A stretch of 64,000 nucleotides of DNA, taken from contig NZ_BDAW01000051.1 in NCBI RefSeq assembly GCF_001625085.1, forward strand, positions 1-64,000, written 5' to 3'. Source of the DNA: Nocardia acidivorans NBRC 108247 (lineage in GTDB: Bacteria; Actinomycetota; Actinomycetes; Mycobacteriales; Mycobacteriaceae). The notes beneath the pieces were generated by a model that made no database searches, was not told the DNA's origin, and worked only from the letters and a program-made list of their open reading frames with translations. The position numbers and the translations under genes are program-made. Position 1 is the stretch's first letter; the number at the start of each line of letters is the position of its first letter. Below are positions 25,962 to 33,940 of this stretch, in pieces.

Positions 25962-27680
25962 ATGGGGAGATCGCGGGCGCACAACACCCCCGCGACCTCC
26001 CCTGCCCGCTTCCTGCGCCGCTCCCGCCAAGCACCCATCCCCGGCCTCCCGGACCCCTTCGGGCAACCACCCCGGGACGTCCCGGGTCCCGGGTCTCCCG
26101 GCGACCTCCGGCCGGACACCGCCCCCACAACGAGCGTCGGTTCGACCGAGCATCCCCATCCCGAGGTGTCCACGGCGGCGCAACCCCGGCCGGACGAGGT
26201 CTTCGCAGCACCCGGTTGGGCGGCAGGCCGCCCCCGTCCCGACGAGGCCCGCACGACTCAGGGCCCCCATCCGGCCGTGCCACCGCATCGTCCCGAAACA
26301 GCCTCTCCGGCAGCCGATTCAGCCTCGCCTCGCGGTCGGAGCAATACCGCGGGACTCGGTGGCGACGCATCCCAGACCTACTCGCAGCCTGGAAGCCGTT
26401 CGGCGGGAGCCGATTCGGCGGCAGGCGCGGAGCGGACCTCGACGCGCGGCGGCGGGTGGCGGGCATCGCGGGCCGGTGCTCGACCGCAGTCGGAGGCAGG
26501 ATTGCGCGGCGACGCGATACCTCCCGACCGCAACGCCGTGCCGCGGAATCCGCCGCAGGGCTTCGAAAGCGGTTATGGGGCCCATACTTCCGGCCCTCCC
26601 GAAGCGACTTCGCCGCAGTTCGGGCCGACAGCCCCGCAGGCGGCGTGGATGCCGCCCGCGCAGCCCGGACCGAATCCGCTGGCCTACGGCGCTGCCTCGG
26701 CATCGGGTCAGCAGCGAGGTTTCGACAGTGGTTATGGCTGGGCGGCTTCGGGCTGGGCCGCTTCGGGCTCGGCGGCTTCCGGGGCGACTGGATTTCGCGA
26801 GGCTTCGGGGGCGAACGAGCATTCTGTCGGACGGGGGAAGCGCGGTAAGGCCGCTCGGGTGGCGCGGGAGATGTTGGCGCCCACCGGGGTTGGGCCGGAG
26901 GAGCTGGCGCAGCGGCTGCCGGACACCCTGCGCGGGGTGGGGGAGCAGGCGCTGGTCGCCGTGCGCAAGTGGGCCGATCCGCGGGAGCGGGAGTTGCGCA
27001 AGCGACGGCGGGCTAGGCGGCGGAGTATGCGACTCGGCACCGCGGGCGGGTTGACCACCGCGGGCACCGTTGGTCTGGTGTTGATTTCGGCACCCGCCTG
27101 GGCCGTGATCGTGGTCGGCGGCGGCGCGGTGGCATTGGTTACCGGGACCGTGGTGACCGCCAAGAAGTATTTGCAGCTGCGGAAGGAGCCGCTGCCGCAG
27201 GCGGCGTTCATGCCGCGGAAGCTGCCGCCCCCGCGGTCGGCCGCACGCGCATCCATTGCCCGGCTGGTCCGGGCCGAACGGGCCCTGCATGGGCTCGGGG
27301 CGCAGATCGCGCGCTCGGGTCGGCTGCCGGTCGAGGATTTGAGCGATACGTTGGAGACGGCCTCCTCGGGCGCTGCCGCACTGCACGCGCTGGCCGCCGA
27401 CGTGGTCGCCATGGAGCAGGCGCCGGGCGTGCTCGGGTCGAGCAGTTCGCCACTGACAGAGCATGTTCGGGCCGTTTCGGTGCGCCTCGATGGCGGCGTC
27501 GCCGAATTCGAGGGCATGGTCGCGGCCGCCGCGCGCGTACTCGCCGTCCCGGAAAGCGCCGCCGTGGCAGACGATCTCGGCTGGGCCATGGTGAATCTGC
27601 GTGATGCCGCCGACCGCCTCGACGGCTGGGCGCAGGCCCTCACCGAACTCGTCGACAGCCGCTTCCGCGCCAACCCCTGA
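25962..27680 (+). CDS. pspM: PspM-like phage shock envelope stress membrane protein with long N-terminal extension
   Basis: A 572-residue protein. The C-terminal ~270 residues resemble Rv2743c/PspM: a basic helix (REMLAPTGVGPEELAQRL), two adjacent membrane helices (GLTTAGTVGLVLISAPAWAV and VGGGAVALVTGTVV, about residues 405-445) and a helical tail. In mycobacteria PspM interacts with ClgR and PspA at the membrane. Residues 1-290 are Pro-, Gly-, Ser- and Arg-rich low complexity with tetrad-like WAASG repeats near 305-325, making this protein about twice the expected size. The start ATG lies 28 bp after pspA. No PspN-like gene follows. Confidence 0.78.
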   Translation: MGRSRAHNTPATSPARFLRRSRQAPIPGLPDPFGQPPRDVPGPGSPGDLRPDTAPTTSVGSTEHPHPEVSTAAQPRPDEVFAAPGWAAGRPRPDEARTTQGPHPAVPPHRPETASPAADSASPRGRSNTAGLGGDASQTYSQPGSRSAGADSAAGAERTSTRGGGWRASRAGARPQSEAGLRGDAIPPDRNAVPRNPPQGFESGYGAHTSGPPEATSPQFGPTAPQAAWMPPAQPGPNPLAYGAASASGQQRGFDSGYGWAASGWAASGSAASGATGFREASGANEHSVGRGKRGKAARVAREMLAPTGVGPEELAQRLPDTLRGVGEQALVAVRKWADPRERELRKRRRARRRSMRLGTAGGLTTAGTVGLVLISAPAWAVIVVGGGAVALVTGTVVTAKKYLQLRKEPLPQAAFMPRKLPPPRSAARASIARLVRAERALHGLGAQIARSGRLPVEDLSDTLETASSGAAALHALAADVVAMEQAPGVLGSSSSPLTEHVRAVSVRLDGGVAEFEGMVAAAARVLAVPESAAVADDLGWAMVNLRDAADRLDGWAQALTELVDSRFRANP

Positions 27681-27742
27681 CGGCCACCGCGCCAGCAGGC
27701 TCCCGCGCCAGTAGGCCGAGCCAAACCCGCCGATCGGAATCC

Positions 27743-27838
27743 CCCGTCATCCCGGCACGTTTTTGGCCGAAATCTATACACCGCAATGCCTTAACGGCCC
27801 GCATGGATTCCGGCCAAAAGCATGCCGGATTGACGGGG
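27743..27838. repeat. Inverted pair of REP-like elements, copies B and C
   Basis: Copy B (27743-27774: CCCGTCATCCCGGCACG, TTTTT, GGCCGAAATC) and copy C (27803-27838: GGATTCCGGCC, AAAAGC, ATGCCGGATTGACGGG) face each other around a 28-bp spacer, so the pair could fold into a long cruciform or hairpin between pspM and the oxidoreductase gene. Confidence 0.6.
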
Positions 27839-27970
27839 TGGGACTGCGCTGGATTGACGGGGTGGGACTGCGCTGGATTGACGGGGTGCGACTGCGCTGG
27901 ATTGACGGGGTGCGACTGCGCCGGAATGACGGGGTGGGACCGCCCCGGAATGACGGGGTGGGACCGCGCC
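27827..27970. repeat. Tandem repeat: six 24-bp units
   Basis: Six consecutive 24-bp units begin at 27827, 27851, 27875, 27899, 27923 and 27947. All share GGAWTGACGGGGTGSGAC followed by a CGCC/CGCT-type end; the first two are identical, units 3-4 carry a G-to-C change and the last two carry AATGAC. The first unit grows out of the right end of REP-like copy C. The 24-bp unit length keeps frames open on both strands, but there is no gene signal. The downstream gene's -10 hexamer lies 34 bp after the last unit. Confidence 0.9.
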
Positions 27971-28017
27971 TCGACCCGCACCGCGCCTGGCGGGCGATGC
28001 CGTCTAGCGTGGGTCCC

Positions 28018-28974
28018 ATGGACAGCATGCGTGCGGTGACCATCTCCGATTTCGGTGCCGAGCCCGAGTTGAGTGAGCTGCCGGTGCCCGAGCCGGGGGC
28101 CGATGAGGTGCTGGTTCGCATCGAGGCGGCGGCGGTCAATCCCTTCGACTGGAAAGTTGTCGACGGGGCGTTGAAAGAGTTTGTGCCGCATCAGTTTCCG
28201 CTGGTGCTCGGCAATGACGCCGCCGGGGTGGTCGAGCGGGCCGGTGCGAATGTGGTCCGCTTCCGGCCGGGCGATCGGGTGTGCGGGCAGTTCATGAGCG
28301 TGCGCCACGGCCGCGGCGGCTACGCCGAGTACGCGGTCATCTCCGAGAAGAGCTATGCGGTCGTCCTCCCCGCGGACCTGCCGTTCGATATCGCCGCCGC
28401 ACTGCCGACCGCCGGAATGTCCGCCTACAACGCCGTCGACGCCGCCTGCGGAGCCGATGACCGGACCATTCTCATCAATGGCGCGACCGGCGGCGTCGGC
28501 CAATTCGCCGTTCAGTTCGCCGCCCAGCGCGGCCTGCGCGTCATCGCCACGGCCGGACCGGATATGGCCGACTACCTCGCCGAACTCGGCGCCGCCGAAC
28601 TCGTCGACCGCGCCCGGGGCGATACCGTCGATCAGGTCCGCGCCGCGCATCCCGAGGGCCTGGACGCCGTCCTGGACCTGGTGAGCAACCCGGCCGACGC
28701 CCTGCGCGTCGCGGGATTGCTCGATACCGGCGGCACGCTCGTGAGCACCGTCGGCGGCCTGGACCGGGACGCGCTCGCGGATATGGGTGTGCTCGGCGTC
28801 AACTTCCAGAACAAGTCGAGCAATGAACTGCTCACCACCCTGGTCGCCATGGCCGCCGCCGGTACCCTGAAGGTGCGCATCGACGCGGCGGTCCCATTGT
28901 CCGAGGTCGCCGCCCGCGCATCGGCGCTGCGGACCGCGCGCTCGCGCGGCAAGACGGTGATCCTGCCCGGATAG
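28018..28974 (+). CDS. NADP-dependent quinone oxidoreductase (MDR family)
   Basis: A 318-residue medium-chain reductase of the zeta-crystallin/quinone oxidoreductase branch. The N-terminal GroES-like part carries VRIEAAAVNPFDWKVVDG and NDAAGVVERAG; the nucleotide-binding Rossmann motif is INGATGGVGQFAVQFAAQRG. Zinc-ligand Cys residues of alcohol dehydrogenases are absent, as expected for quinone reductases. A TAGCGT hexamer ends 7 nt before the ATG, supporting this start and a leaderless message. A second MDR gene of the same type follows at 29408, separated by a tiny membrane-protein gene. Confidence 0.9.
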   Translation: MDSMRAVTISDFGAEPELSELPVPEPGADEVLVRIEAAAVNPFDWKVVDGALKEFVPHQFPLVLGNDAAGVVERAGANVVRFRPGDRVCGQFMSVRHGRGGYAEYAVISEKSYAVVLPADLPFDIAAALPTAGMSAYNAVDAACGADDRTILINGATGGVGQFAVQFAAQRGLRVIATAGPDMADYLAELGAAELVDRARGDTVDQVRAAHPEGLDAVLDLVSNPADALRVAGLLDTGGTLVSTVGGLDRDALADMGVLGVNFQNKSSNELLTTLVAMAAAGTLKVRIDAAVPLSEVAARASALRTARSRGKTVILPG

Positions 28975-29102
28975 CGTCCTCGGGGACAACCCTGAACTTT
29001 CCCCGATATCGGCGCTGACCTGGTGATTTTCTGGCCTCGAACCCGCAGAATCGAAGCAACGGATCGCGCTGATCGCGGTTCGGGAACTACGGGAGGCACG
29101 GA

Positions 29103-29276
29103 ATGCTTTGGAAGATCATCGGCATAGTCGCGGTTGTCTGGATCGCGCTCGCCATTATCGGTGCGCTGATCAAAGGACTGTTCCCGATCCTCATGATCAG
29201 CTTGGTGGTTTTCGGCCTGTACCTGGTGTACAAGGCGGTCTCGGGCTCGAACAAGTCCCCGATGAGCAAGCTGTAG
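29103..29276 (+). CDS. Small membrane protein of 57 residues
   Basis: An ORF of 58 codons with GGGAGG 6 nt upstream of its ATG. The product opens MLWKIIGIVAVVWIALAIIG and is followed by a second hydrophobic stretch (LFPILMISLVVFGLYLVYKA) and a polar tail ending MSKL, so two membrane helices are predicted. Such short double-helix proteins are common in actinomycetes, but no family was recognised. It lies between two quinone oxidoreductase genes, 128 bp after the first. Confidence 0.72.
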   Translation: MLWKIIGIVAVVWIALAIIGALIKGLFPILMISLVVFGLYLVYKAVSGSNKSPMSKL

Positions 29277-29407
29277 CGGTATCGGAACCACGCGGGTGGG
29301 CCATTCGGAAGCGATTCCGAATGGCCCACAACCATTTCCGGGTCACGCTTGCGAATCCATCGGTATCGGACGGGAATCCCCTGGATATGCGGTACGTTCC
29401 ACGCGCT

Positions 29408-30355
29408 ATGGCTGCTACTGCGATCGTCGCCACCAATTACGGTGGTCCCGAGGTACTCGCTCCACTCGAGGTGGAGCTGTCCGATCCCGGTCCGGGCGAG
29501 GTGACCGTGCGGGTCCGCGCCGCCGGGGTCAATCCGATCGACTACAAGCTCTACAGCGGTGCGTTCGGTAACGATCCGGCCCGCCTGCCGCTCCGGCTGG
29601 GATTGGAGGCGGCGGGCGTGGTGACCGCAGTCGGCCCGGACGCGATCGGTCCGGCGGGTCCGATTCAGGTCGGCGAAGAGGTGATCGTGCGCACCGATTC
29701 GGGCTATACGACCGCGCTCACCGTCCCCGCCACCGCCGTCATTCCCAAGCCCGCCGAGGTGAGTTGGGAGGTCGCCGCCGGACTGCTGGCGGTGGGAAAT
29801 ACCGCGGTGCATCTAATTGCCGCGACCGGCGTGGGTCCGGGCGACACCGTGCTGGTGCACAGCGCCGCGGGCAGCGTCGGCGCGCTGGTGGCCCAGCTCG
29901 CGGTCGCTCGCGGCGCCCGAGTCATCGGCACCGCCGCGCCCGCTCGCCACGACCGCCTGCGCGGCTACGGCGTCGAACCGGTCGAGTACGGCACCGGATT
30001 GGCCGACCGCGTCCGGGCTCTGGCCCCACAGGGCGTGGACGTGGCGATCGACACCATCGGATCCGATGAGGCCGTGGATGTTTCGCTCGCGCTGGTCGCC
30101 GATCGGCAGCGCATCGCCACCATCGCCGCCTTCGCCCGCGGTTTCCAGGAGGGCTTGCAGGTGCTCGGTGGCGGGCCCGGCGCGGATCCCGGCACCGAGA
30201 TTCGCGATGCCGCCTGGCGCGAACTGCTGCCCCTGGTCGCCTCCGGAAAATTGGATCTCGTCATCGCCGCGACCTACCCGTTGACCGAGGCCAGGGCCGC
30301 GCATGAGTTCGTGATTGCGGGCCATGCCGGTGGAAAGGTTGTTCTACTGCCCTGA
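29408..30355 (+). CDS. NADP-dependent quinone oxidoreductase (MDR family)
   Basis: A 315-residue zinc-independent medium-chain reductase. Evidence is the N-terminal VRAAGVNPIDYKLYSGAFG, LGLEAAGVVTAVGPDA, and the Rossmann motif VLVHSAAGSVGALVAQLAVARG. It resembles the neighbouring gene at 28018 only at family level. The ATG follows a TACGTT hexamer by 9 nt. Substrate unknown; members reduce quinones or enones with NADPH. The sugar ABC operon begins about 110 bp downstream after a palindromic operator. Confidence 0.88.
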   Translation: MAATAIVATNYGGPEVLAPLEVELSDPGPGEVTVRVRAAGVNPIDYKLYSGAFGNDPARLPLRLGLEAAGVVTAVGPDAIGPAGPIQVGEEVIVRTDSGYTTALTVPATAVIPKPAEVSWEVAAGLLAVGNTAVHLIAATGVGPGDTVLVHSAAGSVGALVAQLAVARGARVIGTAAPARHDRLRGYGVEPVEYGTGLADRVRALAPQGVDVAIDTIGSDEAVDVSLALVADRQRIATIAAFARGFQEGLQVLGGGPGADPGTEIRDAAWRELLPLVASGKLDLVIAATYPLTEARAAHEFVIAGHAGGKVVLLP

Positions 30356-30392
30356 TTTCGGCGAATTGTCCCTTCAGGGTGACCCGCTTGGC

Positions 30393-30415
30393 ATATGTTG
30401 TTGCCCACAACATAT
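30393..30415. promoter_or_regulatory. XylR-like operator upstream of the sugar ABC operon
   Basis: A perfect 9-bp inverted repeat, ATATGTTGT (30393-30401) and ACAACATAT (30407-30415), surrounds TGCCC. Read on the other strand the centre is TTGTGGGCAACAA, close to the Bacillus XylR box whose centre is TTGGGCAACAAA. A ROK-family repressor is encoded at the end of the same cluster (33941), so it is the likely ligand-controlled binder. The operator is 48 bp upstream of the binding-protein ATG. Confidence 0.7.
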
Positions 30416-30463
30416 CCCCGGGCGGCCGCAATCCGGTGGCCGCCACTGGAAAGGGTCACCCTG

Positions 30464-31621
30464 ATGAGGACGAAGAACACGCTGCCGCTCCAGCATTCCC
30501 GCCGCCTGCGGTCCGGGACAATCGCTGTCGCGGTGGCACTATCGGGTCTGCTGACGTTCACCGCGTGCGGATCCAACTCCACCAGCACCAGCGAATCGTC
30601 CTCCGCACCCTCGGGTGGCGGCGGCAATGGCACGGTCGGGGTCATCCTACCCGAGACCGCCACCTCGGCCCGCTGGGAATCCTTCGACAAACCCATGCTC
30701 CAACAGGCCCTGCGCGCACAGGGATTCGACGCCGACGTGCAGAACGCGCAGGGTGATGTCCAGAAGTTCACCACCCTCGCCGACGGCATGATCGCCAAGG
30801 GCGTCAAGGTGCTCATCGTCGCCTCGATCAACAGCGAGGTCGGCGGCGCGGTCGCCGCCAAGGCCAAGAAGGCCGGTATTCCGACCATCGACTACGACCG
30901 GCTCAATCTCGGCGGATCCTCGGACTACTACGTCTCCTTCGACAATGTGCGCGTCGGTGAACTCCAGGGCCAGGCCCTGATCACCGCGCTCAAGGACAAG
31001 CCCGCCGCACAGGTCATCGAGATCGAGGGCGCGCCGACCGACAACAACGCCACCCTGTTCCATCAGGGACAGCTCAAAGCCCTTCAGCCGCTGTATGATT
31101 CGGGCGCGCTGAAACTGGTCCGCAGCCAGGCCATCGACGGCTGGGACAACCAGAAGGGCGGCAGCACCTTCGAGCAGATCCTCACCGGCAACGGCGGCAA
31201 GGTCGACGGTGTTGTCGCGGCCAATGACGGGCTCGCGGGCGCGGTCATCACCGTGCTGAAGAAGAACGGCCTCAATGGCAAGGTGCCGGTCACCGGCCAG
31301 GACGCCACCGCCGACGGTTTGAAGGCGGTGCTGCGCGGCGACCAGTACATGACGGTCTTCAAGCCCATCAAGGACGAGGCCGAATCCGCCGCCAAACTCG
31401 CTGTGGCACTTGCCAAGGGTGATACCGCCGCAGCGAATGCGCTGGCGCAGGGCGTGAGTCAGGATCCCAAGGGAAAGCGTGAGGTGAAGTCTGTCCTGCT
31501 GACCCCGCAGACCATCACCCGCGCCGATGTCAAGCAGGTGACCGATGCCGGATTCGTCAAGGCCGCCGATATTTGCGGTGGCGATCTCAAGGCCGCCTGC
31601 ACCGAACTCGGCATCTCCTGA
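30464..31621 (+). CDS. xylF: Sugar ABC transporter substrate-binding lipoprotein (xylose type)
   Basis: A 385-residue periplasmic-binding-protein-like lipoprotein. The signal peptide ends in the lipobox LTFTAC, followed by a Ser-rich linker. The mature domain belongs to the CUT2 class (TVGVILPETATSARWESFDK, NVRVGELQGQAL, VDGVVAANDGLAGAVITVL), with the GQDATADG motif of xylose binders. It would deliver a pentose or similar sugar to the permease encoded downstream. The ATG has AAAGGG 9 nt upstream. The symbol reflects similarity; the sugar has not been shown. Confidence 0.85.
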   Translation: MRTKNTLPLQHSRRLRSGTIAVAVALSGLLTFTACGSNSTSTSESSSAPSGGGGNGTVGVILPETATSARWESFDKPMLQQALRAQGFDADVQNAQGDVQKFTTLADGMIAKGVKVLIVASINSEVGGAVAAKAKKAGIPTIDYDRLNLGGSSDYYVSFDNVRVGELQGQALITALKDKPAAQVIEIEGAPTDNNATLFHQGQLKALQPLYDSGALKLVRSQAIDGWDNQKGGSTFEQILTGNGGKVDGVVAANDGLAGAVITVLKKNGLNGKVPVTGQDATADGLKAVLRGDQYMTVFKPIKDEAESAAKLAVALAKGDTAAANALAQGVSQDPKGKREVKSVLLTPQTITRADVKQVTDAGFVKAADICGGDLKAACTELGIS

Positions 31622-31651
31622 CGGCGCCCTGGCGAGCCAGAAAGTATTGTG

Positions 31652-32425
31652 ATGAGTGAGCCGCTGCTCCAAATCACCGGTCTGAACAAGAGTTTCGGTC
31701 CGGTGCACGTATTGCACGATGTGGATCTGACCGTGCCCGCGGGCGAGGTCACAGCGTTGGTCGGCGATAACGGTGCGGGTAAGACCACATTGGTGAAATG
31801 CGTTGCCGGAATTCACGCTTCGGACTCCGGAGAGGTGAGATTCCGGGGTGAGACCGTGCATCTGCGCGGTCCCAAGGACGCGGCGGCGCTCGGCATCGAG
31901 GTCGTCTACCAGGACCTGGCCCTGGCCGACAATCTCGATATCGTGGCCAATATGTTCCTGGGCCGCGAACGCGGTAGGTCGTGGTTGCTGGACGAGGCGA
32001 GTATGGAGGAGGCGGCGCGCTCGACGCTCGCCTCACTGGGGGTGCGGACGGTGAAATCCGTTCGCACACCGGTCGCTTCGCTCTCGGGCGGACAGCGTCA
32101 GACCGTCGCCATCGCCAAGGCCGTGCTGTGGAACAGCAATCTCGTCCTGCTGGACGAACCCACCGCGGCACTGGGCGTGGCACAGACCCGGCAGGTGCTG
32201 GATCTGGTGCGCCGCCTGGCCGAACAGGGCCTGGGCGTCGTACTGATCAGCCATAACCTGGTCGATGTCTTCGAGGTCGCCGACCGAATCGCCGTGCTCT
32301 ACCTGGGTCGCATGGCCGCTCAGGTGCGCACCGCCGATGTCACGCACAGTCAGGTGGTGGAGTTGATCACCGCCGGCCGCTCGGGTGACCTCGGCCTGGC
32401 CCGTCCGGAAGCAGCGGTGTTGTGA
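31652..32425 (+). CDS. Sugar ABC transporter ATP-binding protein (single ABC domain)
   Basis: A 257-residue ATPase with Walker A GDNGAGKTTLVK (about residues 38-49), signature LSGGQRQTVAIAKAV, Walker B LVLLDEPTAAL and the switch His in ISHN. CUT2 transporters such as RbsA and XylG usually carry two fused ABC domains; here only one is present, so it should act as a homodimer, as in FrcA-like systems. The GTG one codon upstream of the ATG is an alternative start. It overlaps the permease gene start by 4 bp. Confidence 0.88.
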   Translation: MSEPLLQITGLNKSFGPVHVLHDVDLTVPAGEVTALVGDNGAGKTTLVKCVAGIHASDSGEVRFRGETVHLRGPKDAAALGIEVVYQDLALADNLDIVANMFLGRERGRSWLLDEASMEEAARSTLASLGVRTVKSVRTPVASLSGGQRQTVAIAKAVLWNSNLVLLDEPTAALGVAQTRQVLDLVRRLAEQGLGVVLISHNLVDVFEVADRIAVLYLGRMAAQVRTADVTHSQVVELITAGRSGDLGLARPEAAVL

Positions 32426-33858
32426 GCGAGAAAGCCATTGATATGAGCAAGGTTTCGGAGCAATCCGACACCGCGATCACCGATTTCGGGATCGACACCA
32501 CCACACGATCCACCCGAGAAGCGGTGGGGGAGTATCTCGCCCGTTTGAGGGGAGGCGAGATCGGTTCCCTCCCGGCGTTATTGGGTCTGGTCGCGCTGGT
32601 GGTGCTGTTCTCGGTGCTGTCGGATGTGTTCTTCTCGCTCAACAACATCGCCAACCTGCTGGCCCAGGGCGCCGGGCAGACGATCATCGCCATCGGCATC
32701 GTCTATGTGCTGTTGATCGGGGAGATCGACCTGTCCGCGGGCACCGCGTCCGGCGTCGCGGGCGCGGTGCTGGCCATGCACTACGTGCACGACGGGAATC
32801 TGTTGACCGGGATGGGGTCGACGGTGTTCTTCCTGTTCAACGGCTTGCTGATACTGGCGGCGGTATTGGCCGCGCTGCTGCGGATCTGGCCGGGTGTGGC
32901 CATGTCGCTGCTCGGTGTGCTGATCACGGTGATCGGGTTCAAGGAGAATCCGTGGGTGGAGATGCTGCTCGCGGTCTGCGTGGGCGCGGCGATCGGCTGC
33001 ATCACCGGATTTCTGATCGCCAAGATCGGGATGCCGTCCTTCGTGGTGACGCTCGCCCTGTTCCTGGCCTGGCAGGGCGTGATTTTGCAGCTCATCGGCG
33101 AGGGCGGGGTGCTCGGCATCAGTTCCTCGCACGTGCTCGATCAGGTGGCGAACGGGAATCTGTCGACGGTGGGTAGTTGGGTGCTGTTCGTGGTGGCGGC
33201 CGGAGGGTACGCGGCGGTCACCCTGGGCGGACACGCACTGCGCCGCAGGCGCGGTCTGGTCACCCAGCCGACACCGCTGGTGGTCGCGAAGGTATTGGCG
33301 CTCACCGTTTTCGCCGCGGTCGTGACCGCGTTCCTGACCGTCAACCGGTCCCCGAGCAAGCTGATCGTCATCTCGGGTGTGCCGTACGTGGTGCCGATCG
33401 TGTTGGCGCTGTTGGTGGCCGGCACATTCGTGCTCAATCGCACGCGGTACGGCCGCCACATCTACGCCGTCGGCGGTAACGCCGAAGCCGCTCGCCGGGC
33501 GGGCATCAACGTAACCCAGTTGCGCGCAAGCGTTTTCGTCATCTGTTCGTCCTGCGCGGCGGTCGGCGCGATCGTCTACTCCTCCAAGGTCGGTTCGGTC
33601 GACCCGCAGGCGGGCGGGCTCAACACCCTGCTGTTCGCGGTCGGCGCGGCGGTGATCGGCGGCACCTCGCTCTTCGGTGGCAAGGGCCGGGTGGCCGACG
33701 CCGTCATCGGCGGTGCGGTCTTGGCGGTCGTGTCCAACGGTCTCGGCCTGCTCCAGCAACCGGCCGCCGTGGTCTCCATCGTCACCGGTCTGGTGCTGCT
33801 GCTCGCCGCGACCGTCGACGCGCTGTCCCGTCGCCGAGCGGCGGTGGTGCAGCGATGA
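32422..33858 (+). CDS. xylH: Sugar ABC transporter permease (CUT2, XylH-like)
   Basis: A 478-residue membrane protein with an N-terminal cytoplasmic stretch of about 45 residues and about 12 hydrophobic segments. The family motif EIDLSAGTASGVAGAVLAM and the C-terminal AVGGNAEAARRAGINV followed by GLNTLLFAVGAAVIGGTSLFGGKG are those of the RbsC/XylH permeases. The central loop region is longer than in RbsC, as in XylH. The GTG start overlaps the ATPase gene stop. Confidence 0.85.
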   Translation: MSEKAIDMSKVSEQSDTAITDFGIDTTTRSTREAVGEYLARLRGGEIGSLPALLGLVALVVLFSVLSDVFFSLNNIANLLAQGAGQTIIAIGIVYVLLIGEIDLSAGTASGVAGAVLAMHYVHDGNLLTGMGSTVFFLFNGLLILAAVLAALLRIWPGVAMSLLGVLITVIGFKENPWVEMLLAVCVGAAIGCITGFLIAKIGMPSFVVTLALFLAWQGVILQLIGEGGVLGISSSHVLDQVANGNLSTVGSWVLFVVAAGGYAAVTLGGHALRRRRGLVTQPTPLVVAKVLALTVFAAVVTAFLTVNRSPSKLIVISGVPYVVPIVLALLVAGTFVLNRTRYGRHIYAVGGNAEAARRAGINVTQLRASVFVICSSCAAVGAIVYSSKVGSVDPQAGGLNTLLFAVGAAVIGGTSLFGGKGRVADAVIGGAVLAVVSNGLGLLQQPAAVVSIVTGLVLLLAATVDALSRRRAAVVQR

Positions 33859-33940
33859 ATTGGCCGAACACGCGCGGCGAGGACCCGAACACGCACTCCG
33901 CAGGAGGGTCACCCGGTGCGGCAATGGTATTGCTAAGTCC

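Noticed and set aside
27827-27970. CRISPR array
   Set aside because: The 24-bp units are directly contiguous with no spacers, and no cas genes are present; it is a simple tandem repeat.
27803-28039. A small repetitive protein (GLTGWDCA-type repeats)
   Set aside because: The open frame follows from the 24-bp unit length; both strands stay open, there is no ribosome site, and it runs into the oxidoreductase start.
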